64,000 bases of DNA from Lewinellaceae bacterium (GTDB taxonomy: Bacteria > Bacteroidota > Bacteroidia > Chitinophagales > Saprospiraceae). The notes below the pieces were generated by a model. That model did no database searches. It saw nothing but the letters and a program-made list of their open reading frames with translations, and was not told where the DNA came from. The stretch's first letter is position 1. Each line of letters starts with the position of its first letter. Shown piece after piece: positions 44,051-51,771 of this stretch. The position numbers and the translations under genes were made by a program. The DNA is taken from positions 62,001-126,000 of the forward strand of contig JACJYO010000006.1 of assembly GCA_020636075.1 (NCBI GenBank), in the 5' to 3' direction.

Positions 44051-44085
44051 TACTCGTCCTACGACTTGAAGTCGTAGGACGAGTA
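44051..44085. repeat. 17-bp hairpin in the MocR / aminotransferase gap
   Basis: TACTCGTCCTACGACTT and its exact complement with almost no loop. It shares CGTCCTACG with 13073-13109. Its position in the divergent control region, 26 bases before the ATG at 44112, could matter for regulation, but repeat insertion is the simpler reading. Confidence 0.6.
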
Positions 44086-44111
44086 CACACCGAATAAAAC
44101 AAAAACTGCCC

Positions 44112-45629
44112 ATGCATCTTGACCTGACCATTGAACGCTGGAACCCCAAATACCGCGAAGCTTTTTTCGAACTCAATCGCGCATGGATCGAAGCGGACTA
44201 TCCGCTGGAAGAAATTGACATTAATGTGCTCAGCGATCCGGAAATGCATATCTTGTCGGACGGCGGGAGTATTCTATCCGCGATTGCCGGGGACGAGGTT
44301 GTCGGTGTCGTTGCCTTGCGGCCGGTCGGCGCACATGTGTTTGAGTTGACAAAAATGGCGGTCGATCTGCCATGGCGCGGCCGCGGTATCGGCAAACAAT
44401 TACTGCGGGCTGCGCTCGATGAAGCCCGCACGCTGAACGCCCATCGCGTGATTTTGTATTCCAACACCCAGACATCCGGTCCGGCTGTTACGCTGTATCG
44501 TAAAATGGGTTTTCGGGAAATCCCGCTTGAAGCTGGCAAATACAAACGCGCAGATATCAAAATGGAACGTACTCTCAACACAATTCCAATCCGAAAAATA
44601 GCCAAAAGCCGCCTGCCGGAAACTGACTTGAGCAAGTTGGCCTTTGGCACCATCGTTTCCGATCATATGCTGGTGGCCGACTACAAAAACGGCGCCTGGC
44701 AGGCACCGGAAATCACACCGTACGAAAACCTCTCCCTGCCGCCGGCCACAATGGCCCTGCACTATGGCCAGATTGTTTGGGAGGGCATGAAAGCCTTCCG
44801 TTTGCAAGACGGCGGTGTGTCCATATTCCGGATTGCCCGGCACGCTCAGCGCATCAACCGCTCCCTGGTACGCATGGCAATGCCCACCATGCCCGACGGG
44901 TATTTTGAAAACTGCGTGCGGGCCCTGGTTGCACTCGATCGGGACTGGGTGCCCAACAGTCCCGGCTCGGCGCTGTACATCCGGCCCCTGGTCTTTGCCA
45001 CCGATGCCATGTACGGGGTAAAAATTTCGGATACCTACCGCTTTGTGATCTTCACCGGGCCGGTGCCGCCCTTTTATGCAAATCCGCTCAAGGTGAAGGT
45101 GGAAGAAAAATTTATCCGCGCTGCCCACGGCGGCACCGGTGCTGCCAAATGTGCCGGCAACTATGGCGGCTCGCTTTATCCGGCAAAATTGGCCCGTGAG
45201 GCAGGGTTCGACCAAATCATCTGGACCGACTTGTCGCCTGAACTCAATATTGAGGAATCCGGTACCATGAACGTGATGTTTGTGCTGGATGGGAAAGTTG
45301 TCACCCCGGCGTTGTCCGATACCACACTTGATGGAATTACACGCGACAGCATTCTGACCCTGGCATCCGAATTGGGTTATGCTACGGAACAACGACGCAT
45401 CAGCGCCCTGGAACTGGTGGAAGCCCACAAACGCGGCACTTTGCAGGAGGCCTTCGGCACAGGCACCGCCGCAGTAACTATACCTTTTGAACTCATTCGG
45501 GTACAAGAACACGAACTTAAATTGAAGCCTGTTCAGCCTGATTTTTTTTCCATTCGTGTACGCGAACTGCTCAACGAAATCCGCACAGGTCAACGACCGG
45601 ATACGCACCACTGGAATACCATCCTGTAA
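44112..45629 (+). CDS. GNAT acetyltransferase fused to branched-chain aminotransferase
   Basis: 505 residues in one uninterrupted frame. Residues 1-150 are a GNAT domain with acetyl-CoA motif RGRGIGKQLLRAALDEAR and VTLYRKMGFREIPLEAGKYK. Residues 151-505 are a complete fold-type IV aminotransferase of the IlvE class: LSLPPATMALHYGQIVWEG, GTGAAKCAGNYGGSLYPAK with the PLP lysine at about 346, and EESGTMNVMFV. Both halves have full normal length. An internal ATG at residue 151 (MERTLNTIPIRK) could allow a separate aminotransferase to be made. It is divergent from a MocR regulator. A link between an acetylation step and branched-chain amino-acid metabolism is inference. Confidence 0.9.
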   Translation: MHLDLTIERWNPKYREAFFELNRAWIEADYPLEEIDINVLSDPEMHILSDGGSILSAIAGDEVVGVVALRPVGAHVFELTKMAVDLPWRGRGIGKQLLRAALDEARTLNAHRVILYSNTQTSGPAVTLYRKMGFREIPLEAGKYKRADIKMERTLNTIPIRKIAKSRLPETDLSKLAFGTIVSDHMLVADYKNGAWQAPEITPYENLSLPPATMALHYGQIVWEGMKAFRLQDGGVSIFRIARHAQRINRSLVRMAMPTMPDGYFENCVRALVALDRDWVPNSPGSALYIRPLVFATDAMYGVKISDTYRFVIFTGPVPPFYANPLKVKVEEKFIRAAHGGTGAAKCAGNYGGSLYPAKLAREAGFDQIIWTDLSPELNIEESGTMNVMFVLDGKVVTPALSDTTLDGITRDSILTLASELGYATEQRRISALELVEAHKRGTLQEAFGTGTAAVTIPFELIRVQEHELKLKPVQPDFFSIRVRELLNEIRTGQRPDTHHWNTIL

Positions 45630-45649
45630 CGCCGTCTGGCAGACGGCGT
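45629..45649 (+). terminator. 9-3-9 hairpin on the stop codon of the fusion gene
   Basis: ACGCCGTCT, loop GGC, AGACGGCGT; the first A is the last base of the TAA stop. Compared with 1470 and 3382, one stem pair is changed on both sides (A-T to T-A), preserving pairing. Confidence 0.6.
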
Positions 45650-45739
45650 GAGTCCTATCCGGCTGTTGTACAATCTTGCTTTGTACCAATATTTCCGCTC
45701 GCCCCCTGCAGTGCAGTAGGGGGCTTTTTTATCTTTTTT

Positions 45740-45766
45740 CCCAGGCCTGAAGGCCTGGGCTGAGAA
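45740..45766 (+). repeat. Dispersed hairpin repeat with CTGAGAA tail, full copy
   Basis: CCCAGGCCT, GA, AGGCCTGGG, then CTGAGAA. This is the cleanest copy of the family that has also entered dnaE. Followed by AGAA-rich sequence up to the end of the gamma-CA gene. Confidence 0.75.
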
Positions 45767-45828
45767 GAAAGGCATGAGAAAGAAGAAAGCCTGTGCTAAG
45801 AAGATAAGGCCTGAACAAAGAAGAGCGA

Positions 45829-46413
45829 TCACCCTTTCCAAATCTTGTAATCCCGGGCTTGCGCCGGCCGGTCTTTCGGCACTTCCCGCAACGGCTCGCA
45901 GGGGCGCAAACTATCGTAACATTCGGCTGGGAGTTGTTGATACAGTTGGGTGCCTTCGGTTTTCCAGGCGATCATGTCGTCGCTAACTGCTTTGATAATT
46001 TTCCCTGGATTGCCGACGACGAGGCTACGACGCGGGATTTTTTCCCCGGTTTTTATAAAACACAGTGCGCCGACAATACATTCCTCACCAATTTCCACCT
46101 CATCCATCAACACGGCATTCATCCCGATGAGTGAGTTGCGGCCGATAGTAGCGCCGTGTACGATAGCACCGTGGCCGATATGCGCCGATTCGTGCAGGCG
46201 TACGGTAATGCCGGGAAACATATGGATGGTGCAGTTTTCCTGAACATTGCAGCCGTCGTCAATGATGATCTGCCCCCAGTCGCCGCGAATGGCTGCTCCA
46301 GGCCCAACATATACATCGCGGCCAATGATGACATTGCCGGTCACAGCGGCTTGCGGGTGAATGAAAGCGGATTCGTGGATGACTGGGCGGTAGCCGTTAA
46401 ATTCATAAATCAT
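45829..46413 (-). CDS. Gamma-carbonic-anhydrase-like hexapeptide-repeat protein (PaaY/CaiE type)
   Basis: 194 residues from MIYEFNGYRPVIHESAFIHP; a 55-codon upstream extension is repeat DNA. Left-handed beta-helix hexapeptide repeats run from about 10 to 140 (AVTGNVIIGRDVYVGPGAAIRGD, VHGATIGRNSLIGMNAVLMDEV). Histidines in HMFPG and HIGHGAIVHG match the zinc ligands of gamma-class carbonic anhydrases and PaaY thioesterases. The C-terminal helix LYQQLPAECYDSL is as in PaaY/CaiE. The true reaction (CO2 hydration or thioester hydrolysis) is not decided; no paa genes are near. Its ATG follows a GGAGG-bearing hairpin. Confidence 0.88.
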   Translation of the reverse strand: MIYEFNGYRPVIHESAFIHPQAAVTGNVIIGRDVYVGPGAAIRGDWGQIIIDDGCNVQENCTIHMFPGITVRLHESAHIGHGAIVHGATIGRNSLIGMNAVLMDEVEIGEECIVGALCFIKTGEKIPRRSLVVGNPGKIIKAVSDDMIAWKTEGTQLYQQLPAECYDSLRPCEPLREVPKDRPAQARDYKIWKG

Positions 46414-46418
46414 GTAAT

Positions 46419-46435
46419 CCGAACCTCCGGTTCGG
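46419..46435 (-). promoter_or_regulatory. 7-3-7 hairpin presenting GGAGG before a start codon
   Basis: Minus strand: CCGAACC, loop GGA, GGTTCGG, then ATTAC and the ATG at 46413. Same geometry and spacer as 11279-11295, with different stem bases. A related imperfect hairpin (CCGGACC, AGA, GGCCCGG, AATTAC) lies in the opposite direction at 46448-46470. Confidence 0.55.
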
Positions 46436-46579
46436 TGTTTTGGTGAACCGGACCAGAGGCCCGGAATTACTTTGCCAGGATTTGCCGTGCACCTACTCGG
46501 GTTAAACCAGATCAAGCAAAAGCATGTAGTTTTGCCCGTAAATGTAATACCCGGACAACCGGCCAAAAATACAGCCAAA

Positions 46580-48865
46580 ATGCGCGTACGTATCTTATTT
46601 TCTTTGCTTAGCTTGCTTTTTCTGGTTGAAGCCAGTGCACAAAATCAGCAATTTCAACGCCTGAACTACCCTGTAACCCAGAATGGTAAAACGCTGAAGT
46701 ACCCATTTGCCGGAGGCTTGAATGCACCGCAATTTTCAGCGGCCGACCTCAATAACGATCAGATACTGGATCTGGTCGTATTTGACCGCGCTGGCGATGT
46801 GTTTCTTACCTTTTTAAATGAAGGCACGCCAAACGAAAGCAGCTACCGCTATGCCCCGGAGTATGCCTGCGATTTCCCACCACTCATGGATTACGTGCTG
46901 TTTCGCGATTATGACCAGGACGGCGCCGCCGATATTTTTTGCGCCTCCCTTGGCACGCAAACCCAGGAAATGCAGGTTTATCACGGATATTTTGAAAATG
47001 ACGTGCTCAAATTTAAGCCGGTATTGTTTACCTATCCGGGCTGCACCAGTTGTGTTCCTGAATACATTTATTACCCCTCGGTAATACCCGGGTTTTGGAA
47101 CAACCTGTTTATCGCAGATACGGATATTCCTGCCGTGGACGACATTGACGGCGATGGCGATCTTGATATTCTGACTTTCGATGGAAGCGCGGGCGGTTAT
47201 GTCTGGCTGGTGCAAAATATGTCGGTGGAAAAAGGGTTCGGGTTGGACAGCCTGCACTTTGTATTGACCGACCGTTGCTGGGGGCGTTTTTTTGAAAGCG
47301 GCTTGGTGGCTTGCGAATGCGATTTGAGCCCGGCGCCCGATTCCTGCCTCTATGGTTTTACCGGGCCAAAAGTAGTAGACGACCGGGGCGAAAACCGGCA
47401 TCCTGGCTCCACGGTAATGACCTTTGATCTGGAAGGTGATGGCGACAAGGAGGTTGTTTTGGGCGATATTTCCTTCACTTGCCTGAACATGCTGACGAAC
47501 GGCGGTGATGCCAATAACGCCTGGATGACCGAGCAGGACACAGGCTTTCCGCGCTACGATACACCGGTGGATCTGGTCATTTTTCCTGCCTCTTTTTACC
47601 TCGACCTGAATAACGATGGGAAAAACGATATGGTGGCTGCGCCAAATAACAAGTTTATCAATGAAGACCGTAATGGCGTGTGGTTTTATCCGAATACCGC
47701 CAGCACGGGTCACAAGTTCGAATTGGAAAGTAAAAACTTTCTGGTCGGTGATATGATCGATGTGGGCTCGGCCAGCCATCCCGCTCTGGTGGATGTGGAT
47801 GCCGACGGCTTGCTCGACCTGGTGGTAGGCAACTATGGATATTATGCCCAGGGCATTGCCCAAAATTCGAGCATGTACCTGTACCGGAATGTAGGCACCA
47901 AGGATAACCCAATGTTTAACCTAGAGGACAATGATTGGTTGGGGTTGTCGGAGTTTGCACCGAATGATTTCGATTTTTATCCCGCTTTTGGTGATCTCGA
48001 CGGTGACCAGGATCTCGATTTAGTGGTAGGCAGCAACTTTGGCGCGCTGTATTACTACCGCAATGTTGCAGGCCCCGGCAATCCGATGATCTTCCAGCGC
48101 GATTTCAATATCATGTGGGTACTTATGGACGTGGGTTCCTATTCGGCCCCGGCAATCGTTGATCTGGACGGAGACGGGTTGAAAGACATTGTGATGGGCG
48201 AACGTAACGGGAATTTGAATTTTTTTAAAAATGTAGGCTCCACCGACAATCCGGTGTTTGGTTCGACGCCGACGTTTACCAAACTGGGGCAGGTGGATGC
48301 CCGCATTCTCTCCACCGGGGTGACTGATATTGGATTCAGTGCGCCGGTTTTTGTCCAACAGCCCAACAGCTCCCTACTTCTGGTAACCGGCACCCAGGGC
48401 GGACATCTGCTGGCGCACACCAATGTGGTTGCTTCGGAAGATCCCTACACGCTCGTTGAAGAAATCTGGGGCAATGTGGACGATGGCAACCGCAGCGCTC
48501 CGGCATTCGGCGATCTGGACGACGATGGCATTCTCGAAATGGTGGTGGGTAACCTCCGCGGCGGCCTGAGCATGTATAAAACGGTGCTTGTGGATTGTTC
48601 CACGACGACTACTTCTACGATGCCGGCTTTGCCAAAACCGACAATTAGCCCCAATCCGGCTCATAACTGGGTACGTGTGGAGTGGCCGGTTAATCAGCCG
48701 GTCAACTGGCAGGTGGTTGATCTGTTGGGCAGGTCTGTTGGGCAGGGTCGCAGCGATGGAGGCGTGTTCACTATTCCGGTGCATAATTGGGCACCGGGCC
48801 CCTATTTCCTGGAAATGCGCAGCACGGGAGTGCAAAGCAGCCGAACCAAGTTGATTGTTGACTGA
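46580..48865 (+). CDS. FG-GAP/VCBS repeat protein with T9SS sorting domain
   Basis: 761 residues from MRVRILFSLLSLLF (signal peptide ending SAQ); a start 36 codons upstream is unlikely. Several FG-GAP/VCBS repeats with calcium-binding type acidic loops are seen (DLNNDQILDLVVFD, DIDGDGDLDILTF, DLNNDGKNDMVAA, DVDADGLLDLVVGN, DLDGDQDLDLVVGS, DLDGDGLKDIVMGE, DLDDDGILEMVVGN), suggesting an integrin-like propeller outside the cell. The C-terminal 75 residues (ISPNPAHNWVRVEW ... GPYFLEM) are a T9SS type A sorting domain. It is probably surface-attached; its ligand is unknown. Confidence 0.88.
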   Translation: MRVRILFSLLSLLFLVEASAQNQQFQRLNYPVTQNGKTLKYPFAGGLNAPQFSAADLNNDQILDLVVFDRAGDVFLTFLNEGTPNESSYRYAPEYACDFPPLMDYVLFRDYDQDGAADIFCASLGTQTQEMQVYHGYFENDVLKFKPVLFTYPGCTSCVPEYIYYPSVIPGFWNNLFIADTDIPAVDDIDGDGDLDILTFDGSAGGYVWLVQNMSVEKGFGLDSLHFVLTDRCWGRFFESGLVACECDLSPAPDSCLYGFTGPKVVDDRGENRHPGSTVMTFDLEGDGDKEVVLGDISFTCLNMLTNGGDANNAWMTEQDTGFPRYDTPVDLVIFPASFYLDLNNDGKNDMVAAPNNKFINEDRNGVWFYPNTASTGHKFELESKNFLVGDMIDVGSASHPALVDVDADGLLDLVVGNYGYYAQGIAQNSSMYLYRNVGTKDNPMFNLEDNDWLGLSEFAPNDFDFYPAFGDLDGDQDLDLVVGSNFGALYYYRNVAGPGNPMIFQRDFNIMWVLMDVGSYSAPAIVDLDGDGLKDIVMGERNGNLNFFKNVGSTDNPVFGSTPTFTKLGQVDARILSTGVTDIGFSAPVFVQQPNSSLLLVTGTQGGHLLAHTNVVASEDPYTLVEEIWGNVDDGNRSAPAFGDLDDDGILEMVVGNLRGGLSMYKTVLVDCSTTTTSTMPALPKPTISPNPAHNWVRVEWPVNQPVNWQVVDLLGRSVGQGRSDGGVFTIPVHNWAPGPYFLEMRSTGVQSSRTKLIVD

Positions 48866-48874
48866 CCAGTGGGT

Positions 48875-49564
48875 TTACAGCCCAAAACTGAATCCTTCGG
48901 CTACGAATTGCTCGTAATTTTGTTGATCAAACTGGTAGAGTTTGGCCGGGCGATGCGCTACACCTTCCTGAATTTCGTTGAGGTCGAGCAGGAGGTTCAT
49001 CGACAGTATTTTTTTCCTGAAATTTCGTTTATCCAGTTTTTCCGAAAGTATGGCCTCATACATCTGCTGCAACTCGGTGAGGGTAAATTTGGGCGGCAGC
49101 AGCTCAAAACCCACCGGCGCCATGCGCACCTTTAGTTTAAGCCGTTTCAGGCAGGTATTCAGGATTTCATTATGGTCAAATGCCAGCTCGCCAACTTCCG
49201 ATACCGAATGCCATCGGGCCGACTGGGCAAAAGAAGCCGGCGTAACAATGTAGTCGCTGATTTTGATCAAGGAGTAGTAGGCTATGGTTATCACCCGGCC
49301 AAGCGGGTGCCGGTTGACAGCACCAAAAGCTTTTACTTGTTCCAGGTAAACATCGCGCAAACCGGTCAACTGCTCCAATACGCGTTCGGCAGCAGTATCC
49401 AAATCTTCATTTGGATAAACCAGATCTCCGGGTAAGGCCCACTTTCCTTTAAACGGTGCAGCACCGCGATGGATGAGCAGTATTTTCAACTCATTGCCAT
49501 CGAACCCAAAAATTACATTGTCTACAGAGAACGCGGACTTGAAGAAGCTCTCGATCTCGCTCAT
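48875..49564 (-). CDS. NrtR-like Nudix-domain transcriptional regulator
   Basis: 229 residues. The N-terminal Nudix domain (residues 12-145) includes KILLIHRGAAPFKGKWALPGD, but the Nudix box GDLVYPNEDLDTAAERVLEQ is degenerate: the catalytic REUXEE core reads RVLEQL. Hydrolysis is therefore unlikely and ligand binding more probable. The C-terminal part (about 150-229) has the winged-helix pattern of NrtR/AraR-type regulators (TLTELQQMYEAILSEKLDKR, then FRKKILSM). In Bacteroidota such proteins sense NAD-related or sugar ligands. The target genes are not apparent here; it converges with the FG-GAP gene. Confidence 0.85.
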   Translation of the reverse strand: MSEIESFFKSAFSVDNVIFGFDGNELKILLIHRGAAPFKGKWALPGDLVYPNEDLDTAAERVLEQLTGLRDVYLEQVKAFGAVNRHPLGRVITIAYYSLIKISDYIVTPASFAQSARWHSVSEVGELAFDHNEILNTCLKRLKLKVRMAPVGFELLPPKFTLTELQQMYEAILSEKLDKRNFRKKILSMNLLLDLNEIQEGVAHRPAKLYQFDQQNYEQFVAEGFSFGL

Positions 49565-49740
49565 ATTGAAGGGATGATTTATTGTTTGACGGGCCCAAAA
49601 CTACATACTTATTGTTGGATGCACACCAATTTATCCGGGTAATCCCGGAGTGGGATATTACATATTGGCCTTTTTTTTGCATTATTAATTATTACACCAC
49701 CAAAATGACTGGTTTTCCACGCTTAGGATGGTAAAAACAG

Positions 49741-49748
49741 TACTTTTG
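49741..49748 (+). promoter_or_regulatory. Candidate -7 box for the HU-SPOR gene
   Basis: TACTTTTG, 67 bases before the ATG at 49816. A TTTT stretch at 49713-49716 is a poor -33 element. Confidence 0.35.
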
Positions 49749-49815
49749 TGTAGTTTTAATCTGAAATCGCCGTCGGTATCATCCTGTACTACCGATACTC
49801 AACCCAAGTTTTACC

Positions 49816-51006
49816 ATGCAAATTGACATTGCTGCGCATATTGAGAAACTCCTGTTTCTACACGATACACTCGCTATTCCCGGATTTGGAGGATTTACAG
49901 CCTCGCGTACCCCTGCTACCGTCGATTACGCCGGTGGCGCCGTTACCCCTCCGGCGAAAACGCTGAACTTTAGTGAAAACTTAAGCATCGACGACGGAAT
50001 TCTGGTGGATGAACTGGTAAAAGCCCATGGCATATCGCTGGACGACGCACGCGCTGCTATTCAGGCCTTCGTGCAGCAAATGCAGGAGCAACTGGATCAG
50101 CGGGAAATTGTGACTTTGCCGGGCATCGGCCGGTTATACAAAAATTATGTGCAAAAGATCCAGTTTCTGCCCGATGCCACCAATTTTCACGCAGGTTCTT
50201 ACGGCCTGCCACCCTTGCAATTTTCTCCGATTGCCCGCTCGCGGGAAGTTGTTGAAAAGCCGCAACCAACCCCGGAACCGGCTGCAGCTGCCGGTACGGC
50301 TTCTGTCGCTACCGCACCGCCCGTTGCAAAGAAACCGGCCAAATCTGCTGGCGCCCAAAACATACCGCCTTTACCGCCGCCACCCAATTTTGTGCACGAA
50401 CCCTACACAGCGCCCCAATCCTCTGCCGCCCGCTTTGTTACGGGTATCGGGATCGGCCTGATTATTTGTGCGATCGCCCTGGGTATTATCTGGTGGCAAA
50501 GCAAACAATCGGTACCGGGGGAGCAAATGGCGAATGTTGAACTGCTCAATGGCTCTGATACCCAGGCGCCTGGTGTTTCAGGTGTGCCGGGAATTTCCGA
50601 TCTGGCTAAAATGGCCGAAAAAGAAAAAACACAACAACCCAAAGTCGCTACACCCCAACTGGAGCGTGAAGACCTCGACCTGAACGATGAAGTGGAGGAG
50701 GCTGCCGCTGCTAAAAAAGTGGAAGTACTCCGCCGCCAGAATGAGGCGCCCCCGTCAACAATTCCCGCTCCGTTGCCCGAAAGCCGGCAGTGTATTCTGA
50801 TCATTGCCACCTTGCAAGACCGCAACAACGCCGACCGCCTGATCGCCAAACTTAAAGGCGCCGGGTATACGGTGTATTACCGGCAGGTCCGCGGCCACCA
50901 GGTTGGTATCCAGTTCTATTATTCCGACCCGGCTGCCATTGACCAGCGCAAAGCCGAACTCACCGAACTTTCCGGCGAGAAAAACATTTACGTGAAACAA
51001 AAATAG
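49816..51006 (+). CDS. HU-like DNA-binding domain fused to membrane segment and SPOR domain
   Basis: 396 residues. Residues 1-125 match the CCDC81-like HU domain of Bacteroidota (IEKLLFLHDTLAIPGFGGFTA, VTLPGIGRLYKNYVQKIQFLP). A Pro/Ala-rich linker leads to one membrane helix (about 205-228, TGIGIGLIICAIALGIIWW). After an acidic, partly coiled linker, the C-terminal 75 residues are a SPOR domain (ILIIATLQDRNNADRLIAKL ... YVKQK), which binds denuded peptidoglycan at division sites. The layout suggests a protein linking cytoplasmic DNA or protein to periplasmic septal glycan; DNA binding itself is inference. No essential-division genes are near. Confidence 0.88.
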   Translation: MQIDIAAHIEKLLFLHDTLAIPGFGGFTASRTPATVDYAGGAVTPPAKTLNFSENLSIDDGILVDELVKAHGISLDDARAAIQAFVQQMQEQLDQREIVTLPGIGRLYKNYVQKIQFLPDATNFHAGSYGLPPLQFSPIARSREVVEKPQPTPEPAAAAGTASVATAPPVAKKPAKSAGAQNIPPLPPPPNFVHEPYTAPQSSAARFVTGIGIGLIICAIALGIIWWQSKQSVPGEQMANVELLNGSDTQAPGVSGVPGISDLAKMAEKEKTQQPKVATPQLEREDLDLNDEVEEAAAAKKVEVLRRQNEAPPSTIPAPLPESRQCILIIATLQDRNNADRLIAKLKGAGYTVYYRQVRGHQVGIQFYYSDPAAIDQRKAELTELSGEKNIYVKQK

Positions 51007-51015
51007 ATTTGAGTG

Positions 51016-51104
51016 TTAGAAGGTTTCTGGTTAGAAGGTTTGAGGGTTGTACAACATACGGAATGGTGTACAACCCTCAAACCTTCTAACCAGAAACCTT
51101 CTAA
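51016..51104. repeat. 37-bp perfect inverted repeat between HU-SPOR and mce genes
   Basis: The arms 51016-51052 and 51068-51104 are exact complements (TTAGAAGGTTTCTGG... with TTGAGGG), separated by 15 nt. Partial tandem copies of the right arm (AACCTTCAAACCAGAAA) extend to 51137, right before the ATG of mce. It would form a very stable RNA hairpin. Confidence 0.85.
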
Positions 51105-51139
51105 CCCTCAAACCTTCAAACCAGAAACTTTCTAACCTA

Positions 51140-51538
51140 ATGCTACGCATAGACCACATCGGCATCGCCGTGCGCAATATGGCCGAGAGCAACGACCTTT
51201 TCCGCAAGCTGCTCGGCGAAGCCCACTACAAAATTGAAGCAGTAGCCTCTGAAAAGGTGGCAACGTCCTTCTTTCACATCGGTGAGAGTAAAATTGAATT
51301 GCTGGAAGCCACCGACCCGGAAAGTCCAATTGCCAAATTTATTGAGAAACGCGGCGAAGGCATACACCACATCGCTTTTGAAGTGACGGACATCCGCGCT
51401 GAAATCGACCGGCTCGAACAGGAAGGTTTTGTCCCGCTCAACCGCGAACCCAAACGTGGCGCCGACAATAAACTCGTTGCTTTTTTGCACCCCAAGTCGA
51501 GCAATGGCGTGCTGGTGGAACTTTGCCAGTCGATTTGA
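51140..51538 (+). CDS. mce: Methylmalonyl-CoA epimerase
   Basis: Interconverts (R)- and (S)-methylmalonyl-CoA in propionate/succinate metabolism. 132 residues from MLRIDHIGIAVRN; the longer frame upstream codes through the inverted repeat. The vicinal-oxygen-chelate fold has the metal ligands His in DHIGIAV, His in GIHHIAFEV and Glu in GVLVELCQ, plus the catalytic-type Glu in KIELLEATDP. Methylmalonyl-CoA mutase genes are not in the window. Leader mRNA would be dominated by repeat hairpins. Confidence 0.95.
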   Translation: MLRIDHIGIAVRNMAESNDLFRKLLGEAHYKIEAVASEKVATSFFHIGESKIELLEATDPESPIAKFIEKRGEGIHHIAFEVTDIRAEIDRLEQEGFVPLNREPKRGADNKLVAFLHPKSSNGVLVELCQSI

Positions 51539-51541
51539 TTT

Positions 51542-51688
51542 GTTTTACCACGGAGACATGGAGGACACGGAATTTTTTAAATAGACGGGATTAAACAGGA
51601 TTAATTTTTCTATCCTGTTTAATCCTGTCAAATACCATCCGCCAAAGGCGGATAAAACTCCGTGTCCTCCATGTCTCCGTGGTAAAAC
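51542..51688. repeat. 147-bp inverted-repeat element with ACCACGGAGAC ends
   Basis: The end arms of 30 bp (GTTTTACCACGGAGACATGG... and complement) flank a second nested hairpin (GACGGGATTAAACAGGATTA / TAATCCTGTTTAATCCTGTC-like) and a CCGCCAAAGGCGG motif. The end words resemble the interior of the MITE-like elements at 9466 and 59066 (TTACCACGAGACACAGAG). No ORF. It lies between mce and the helicase gene. Confidence 0.75.
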
Positions 51689-51771
51689 ACACTACGGTGG
51701 AAAATCAAAACGCCCTATTCTCCCGGAAAAAGTAATTTTACCAAATCGAAAATTTCCGAAATCAGCAAGCG

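Noticed and set aside
44400..45689. 429-codon minus-strand frame opposite the aminotransferase fusion
   Set aside because: Antisense shadow of a clear PLP enzyme; composition is unlike a real protein.
46814..47863. 349-codon minus-strand frame opposite the FG-GAP protein
   Set aside because: Shadow created by the repeated DxDxDG codons on the plus strand.
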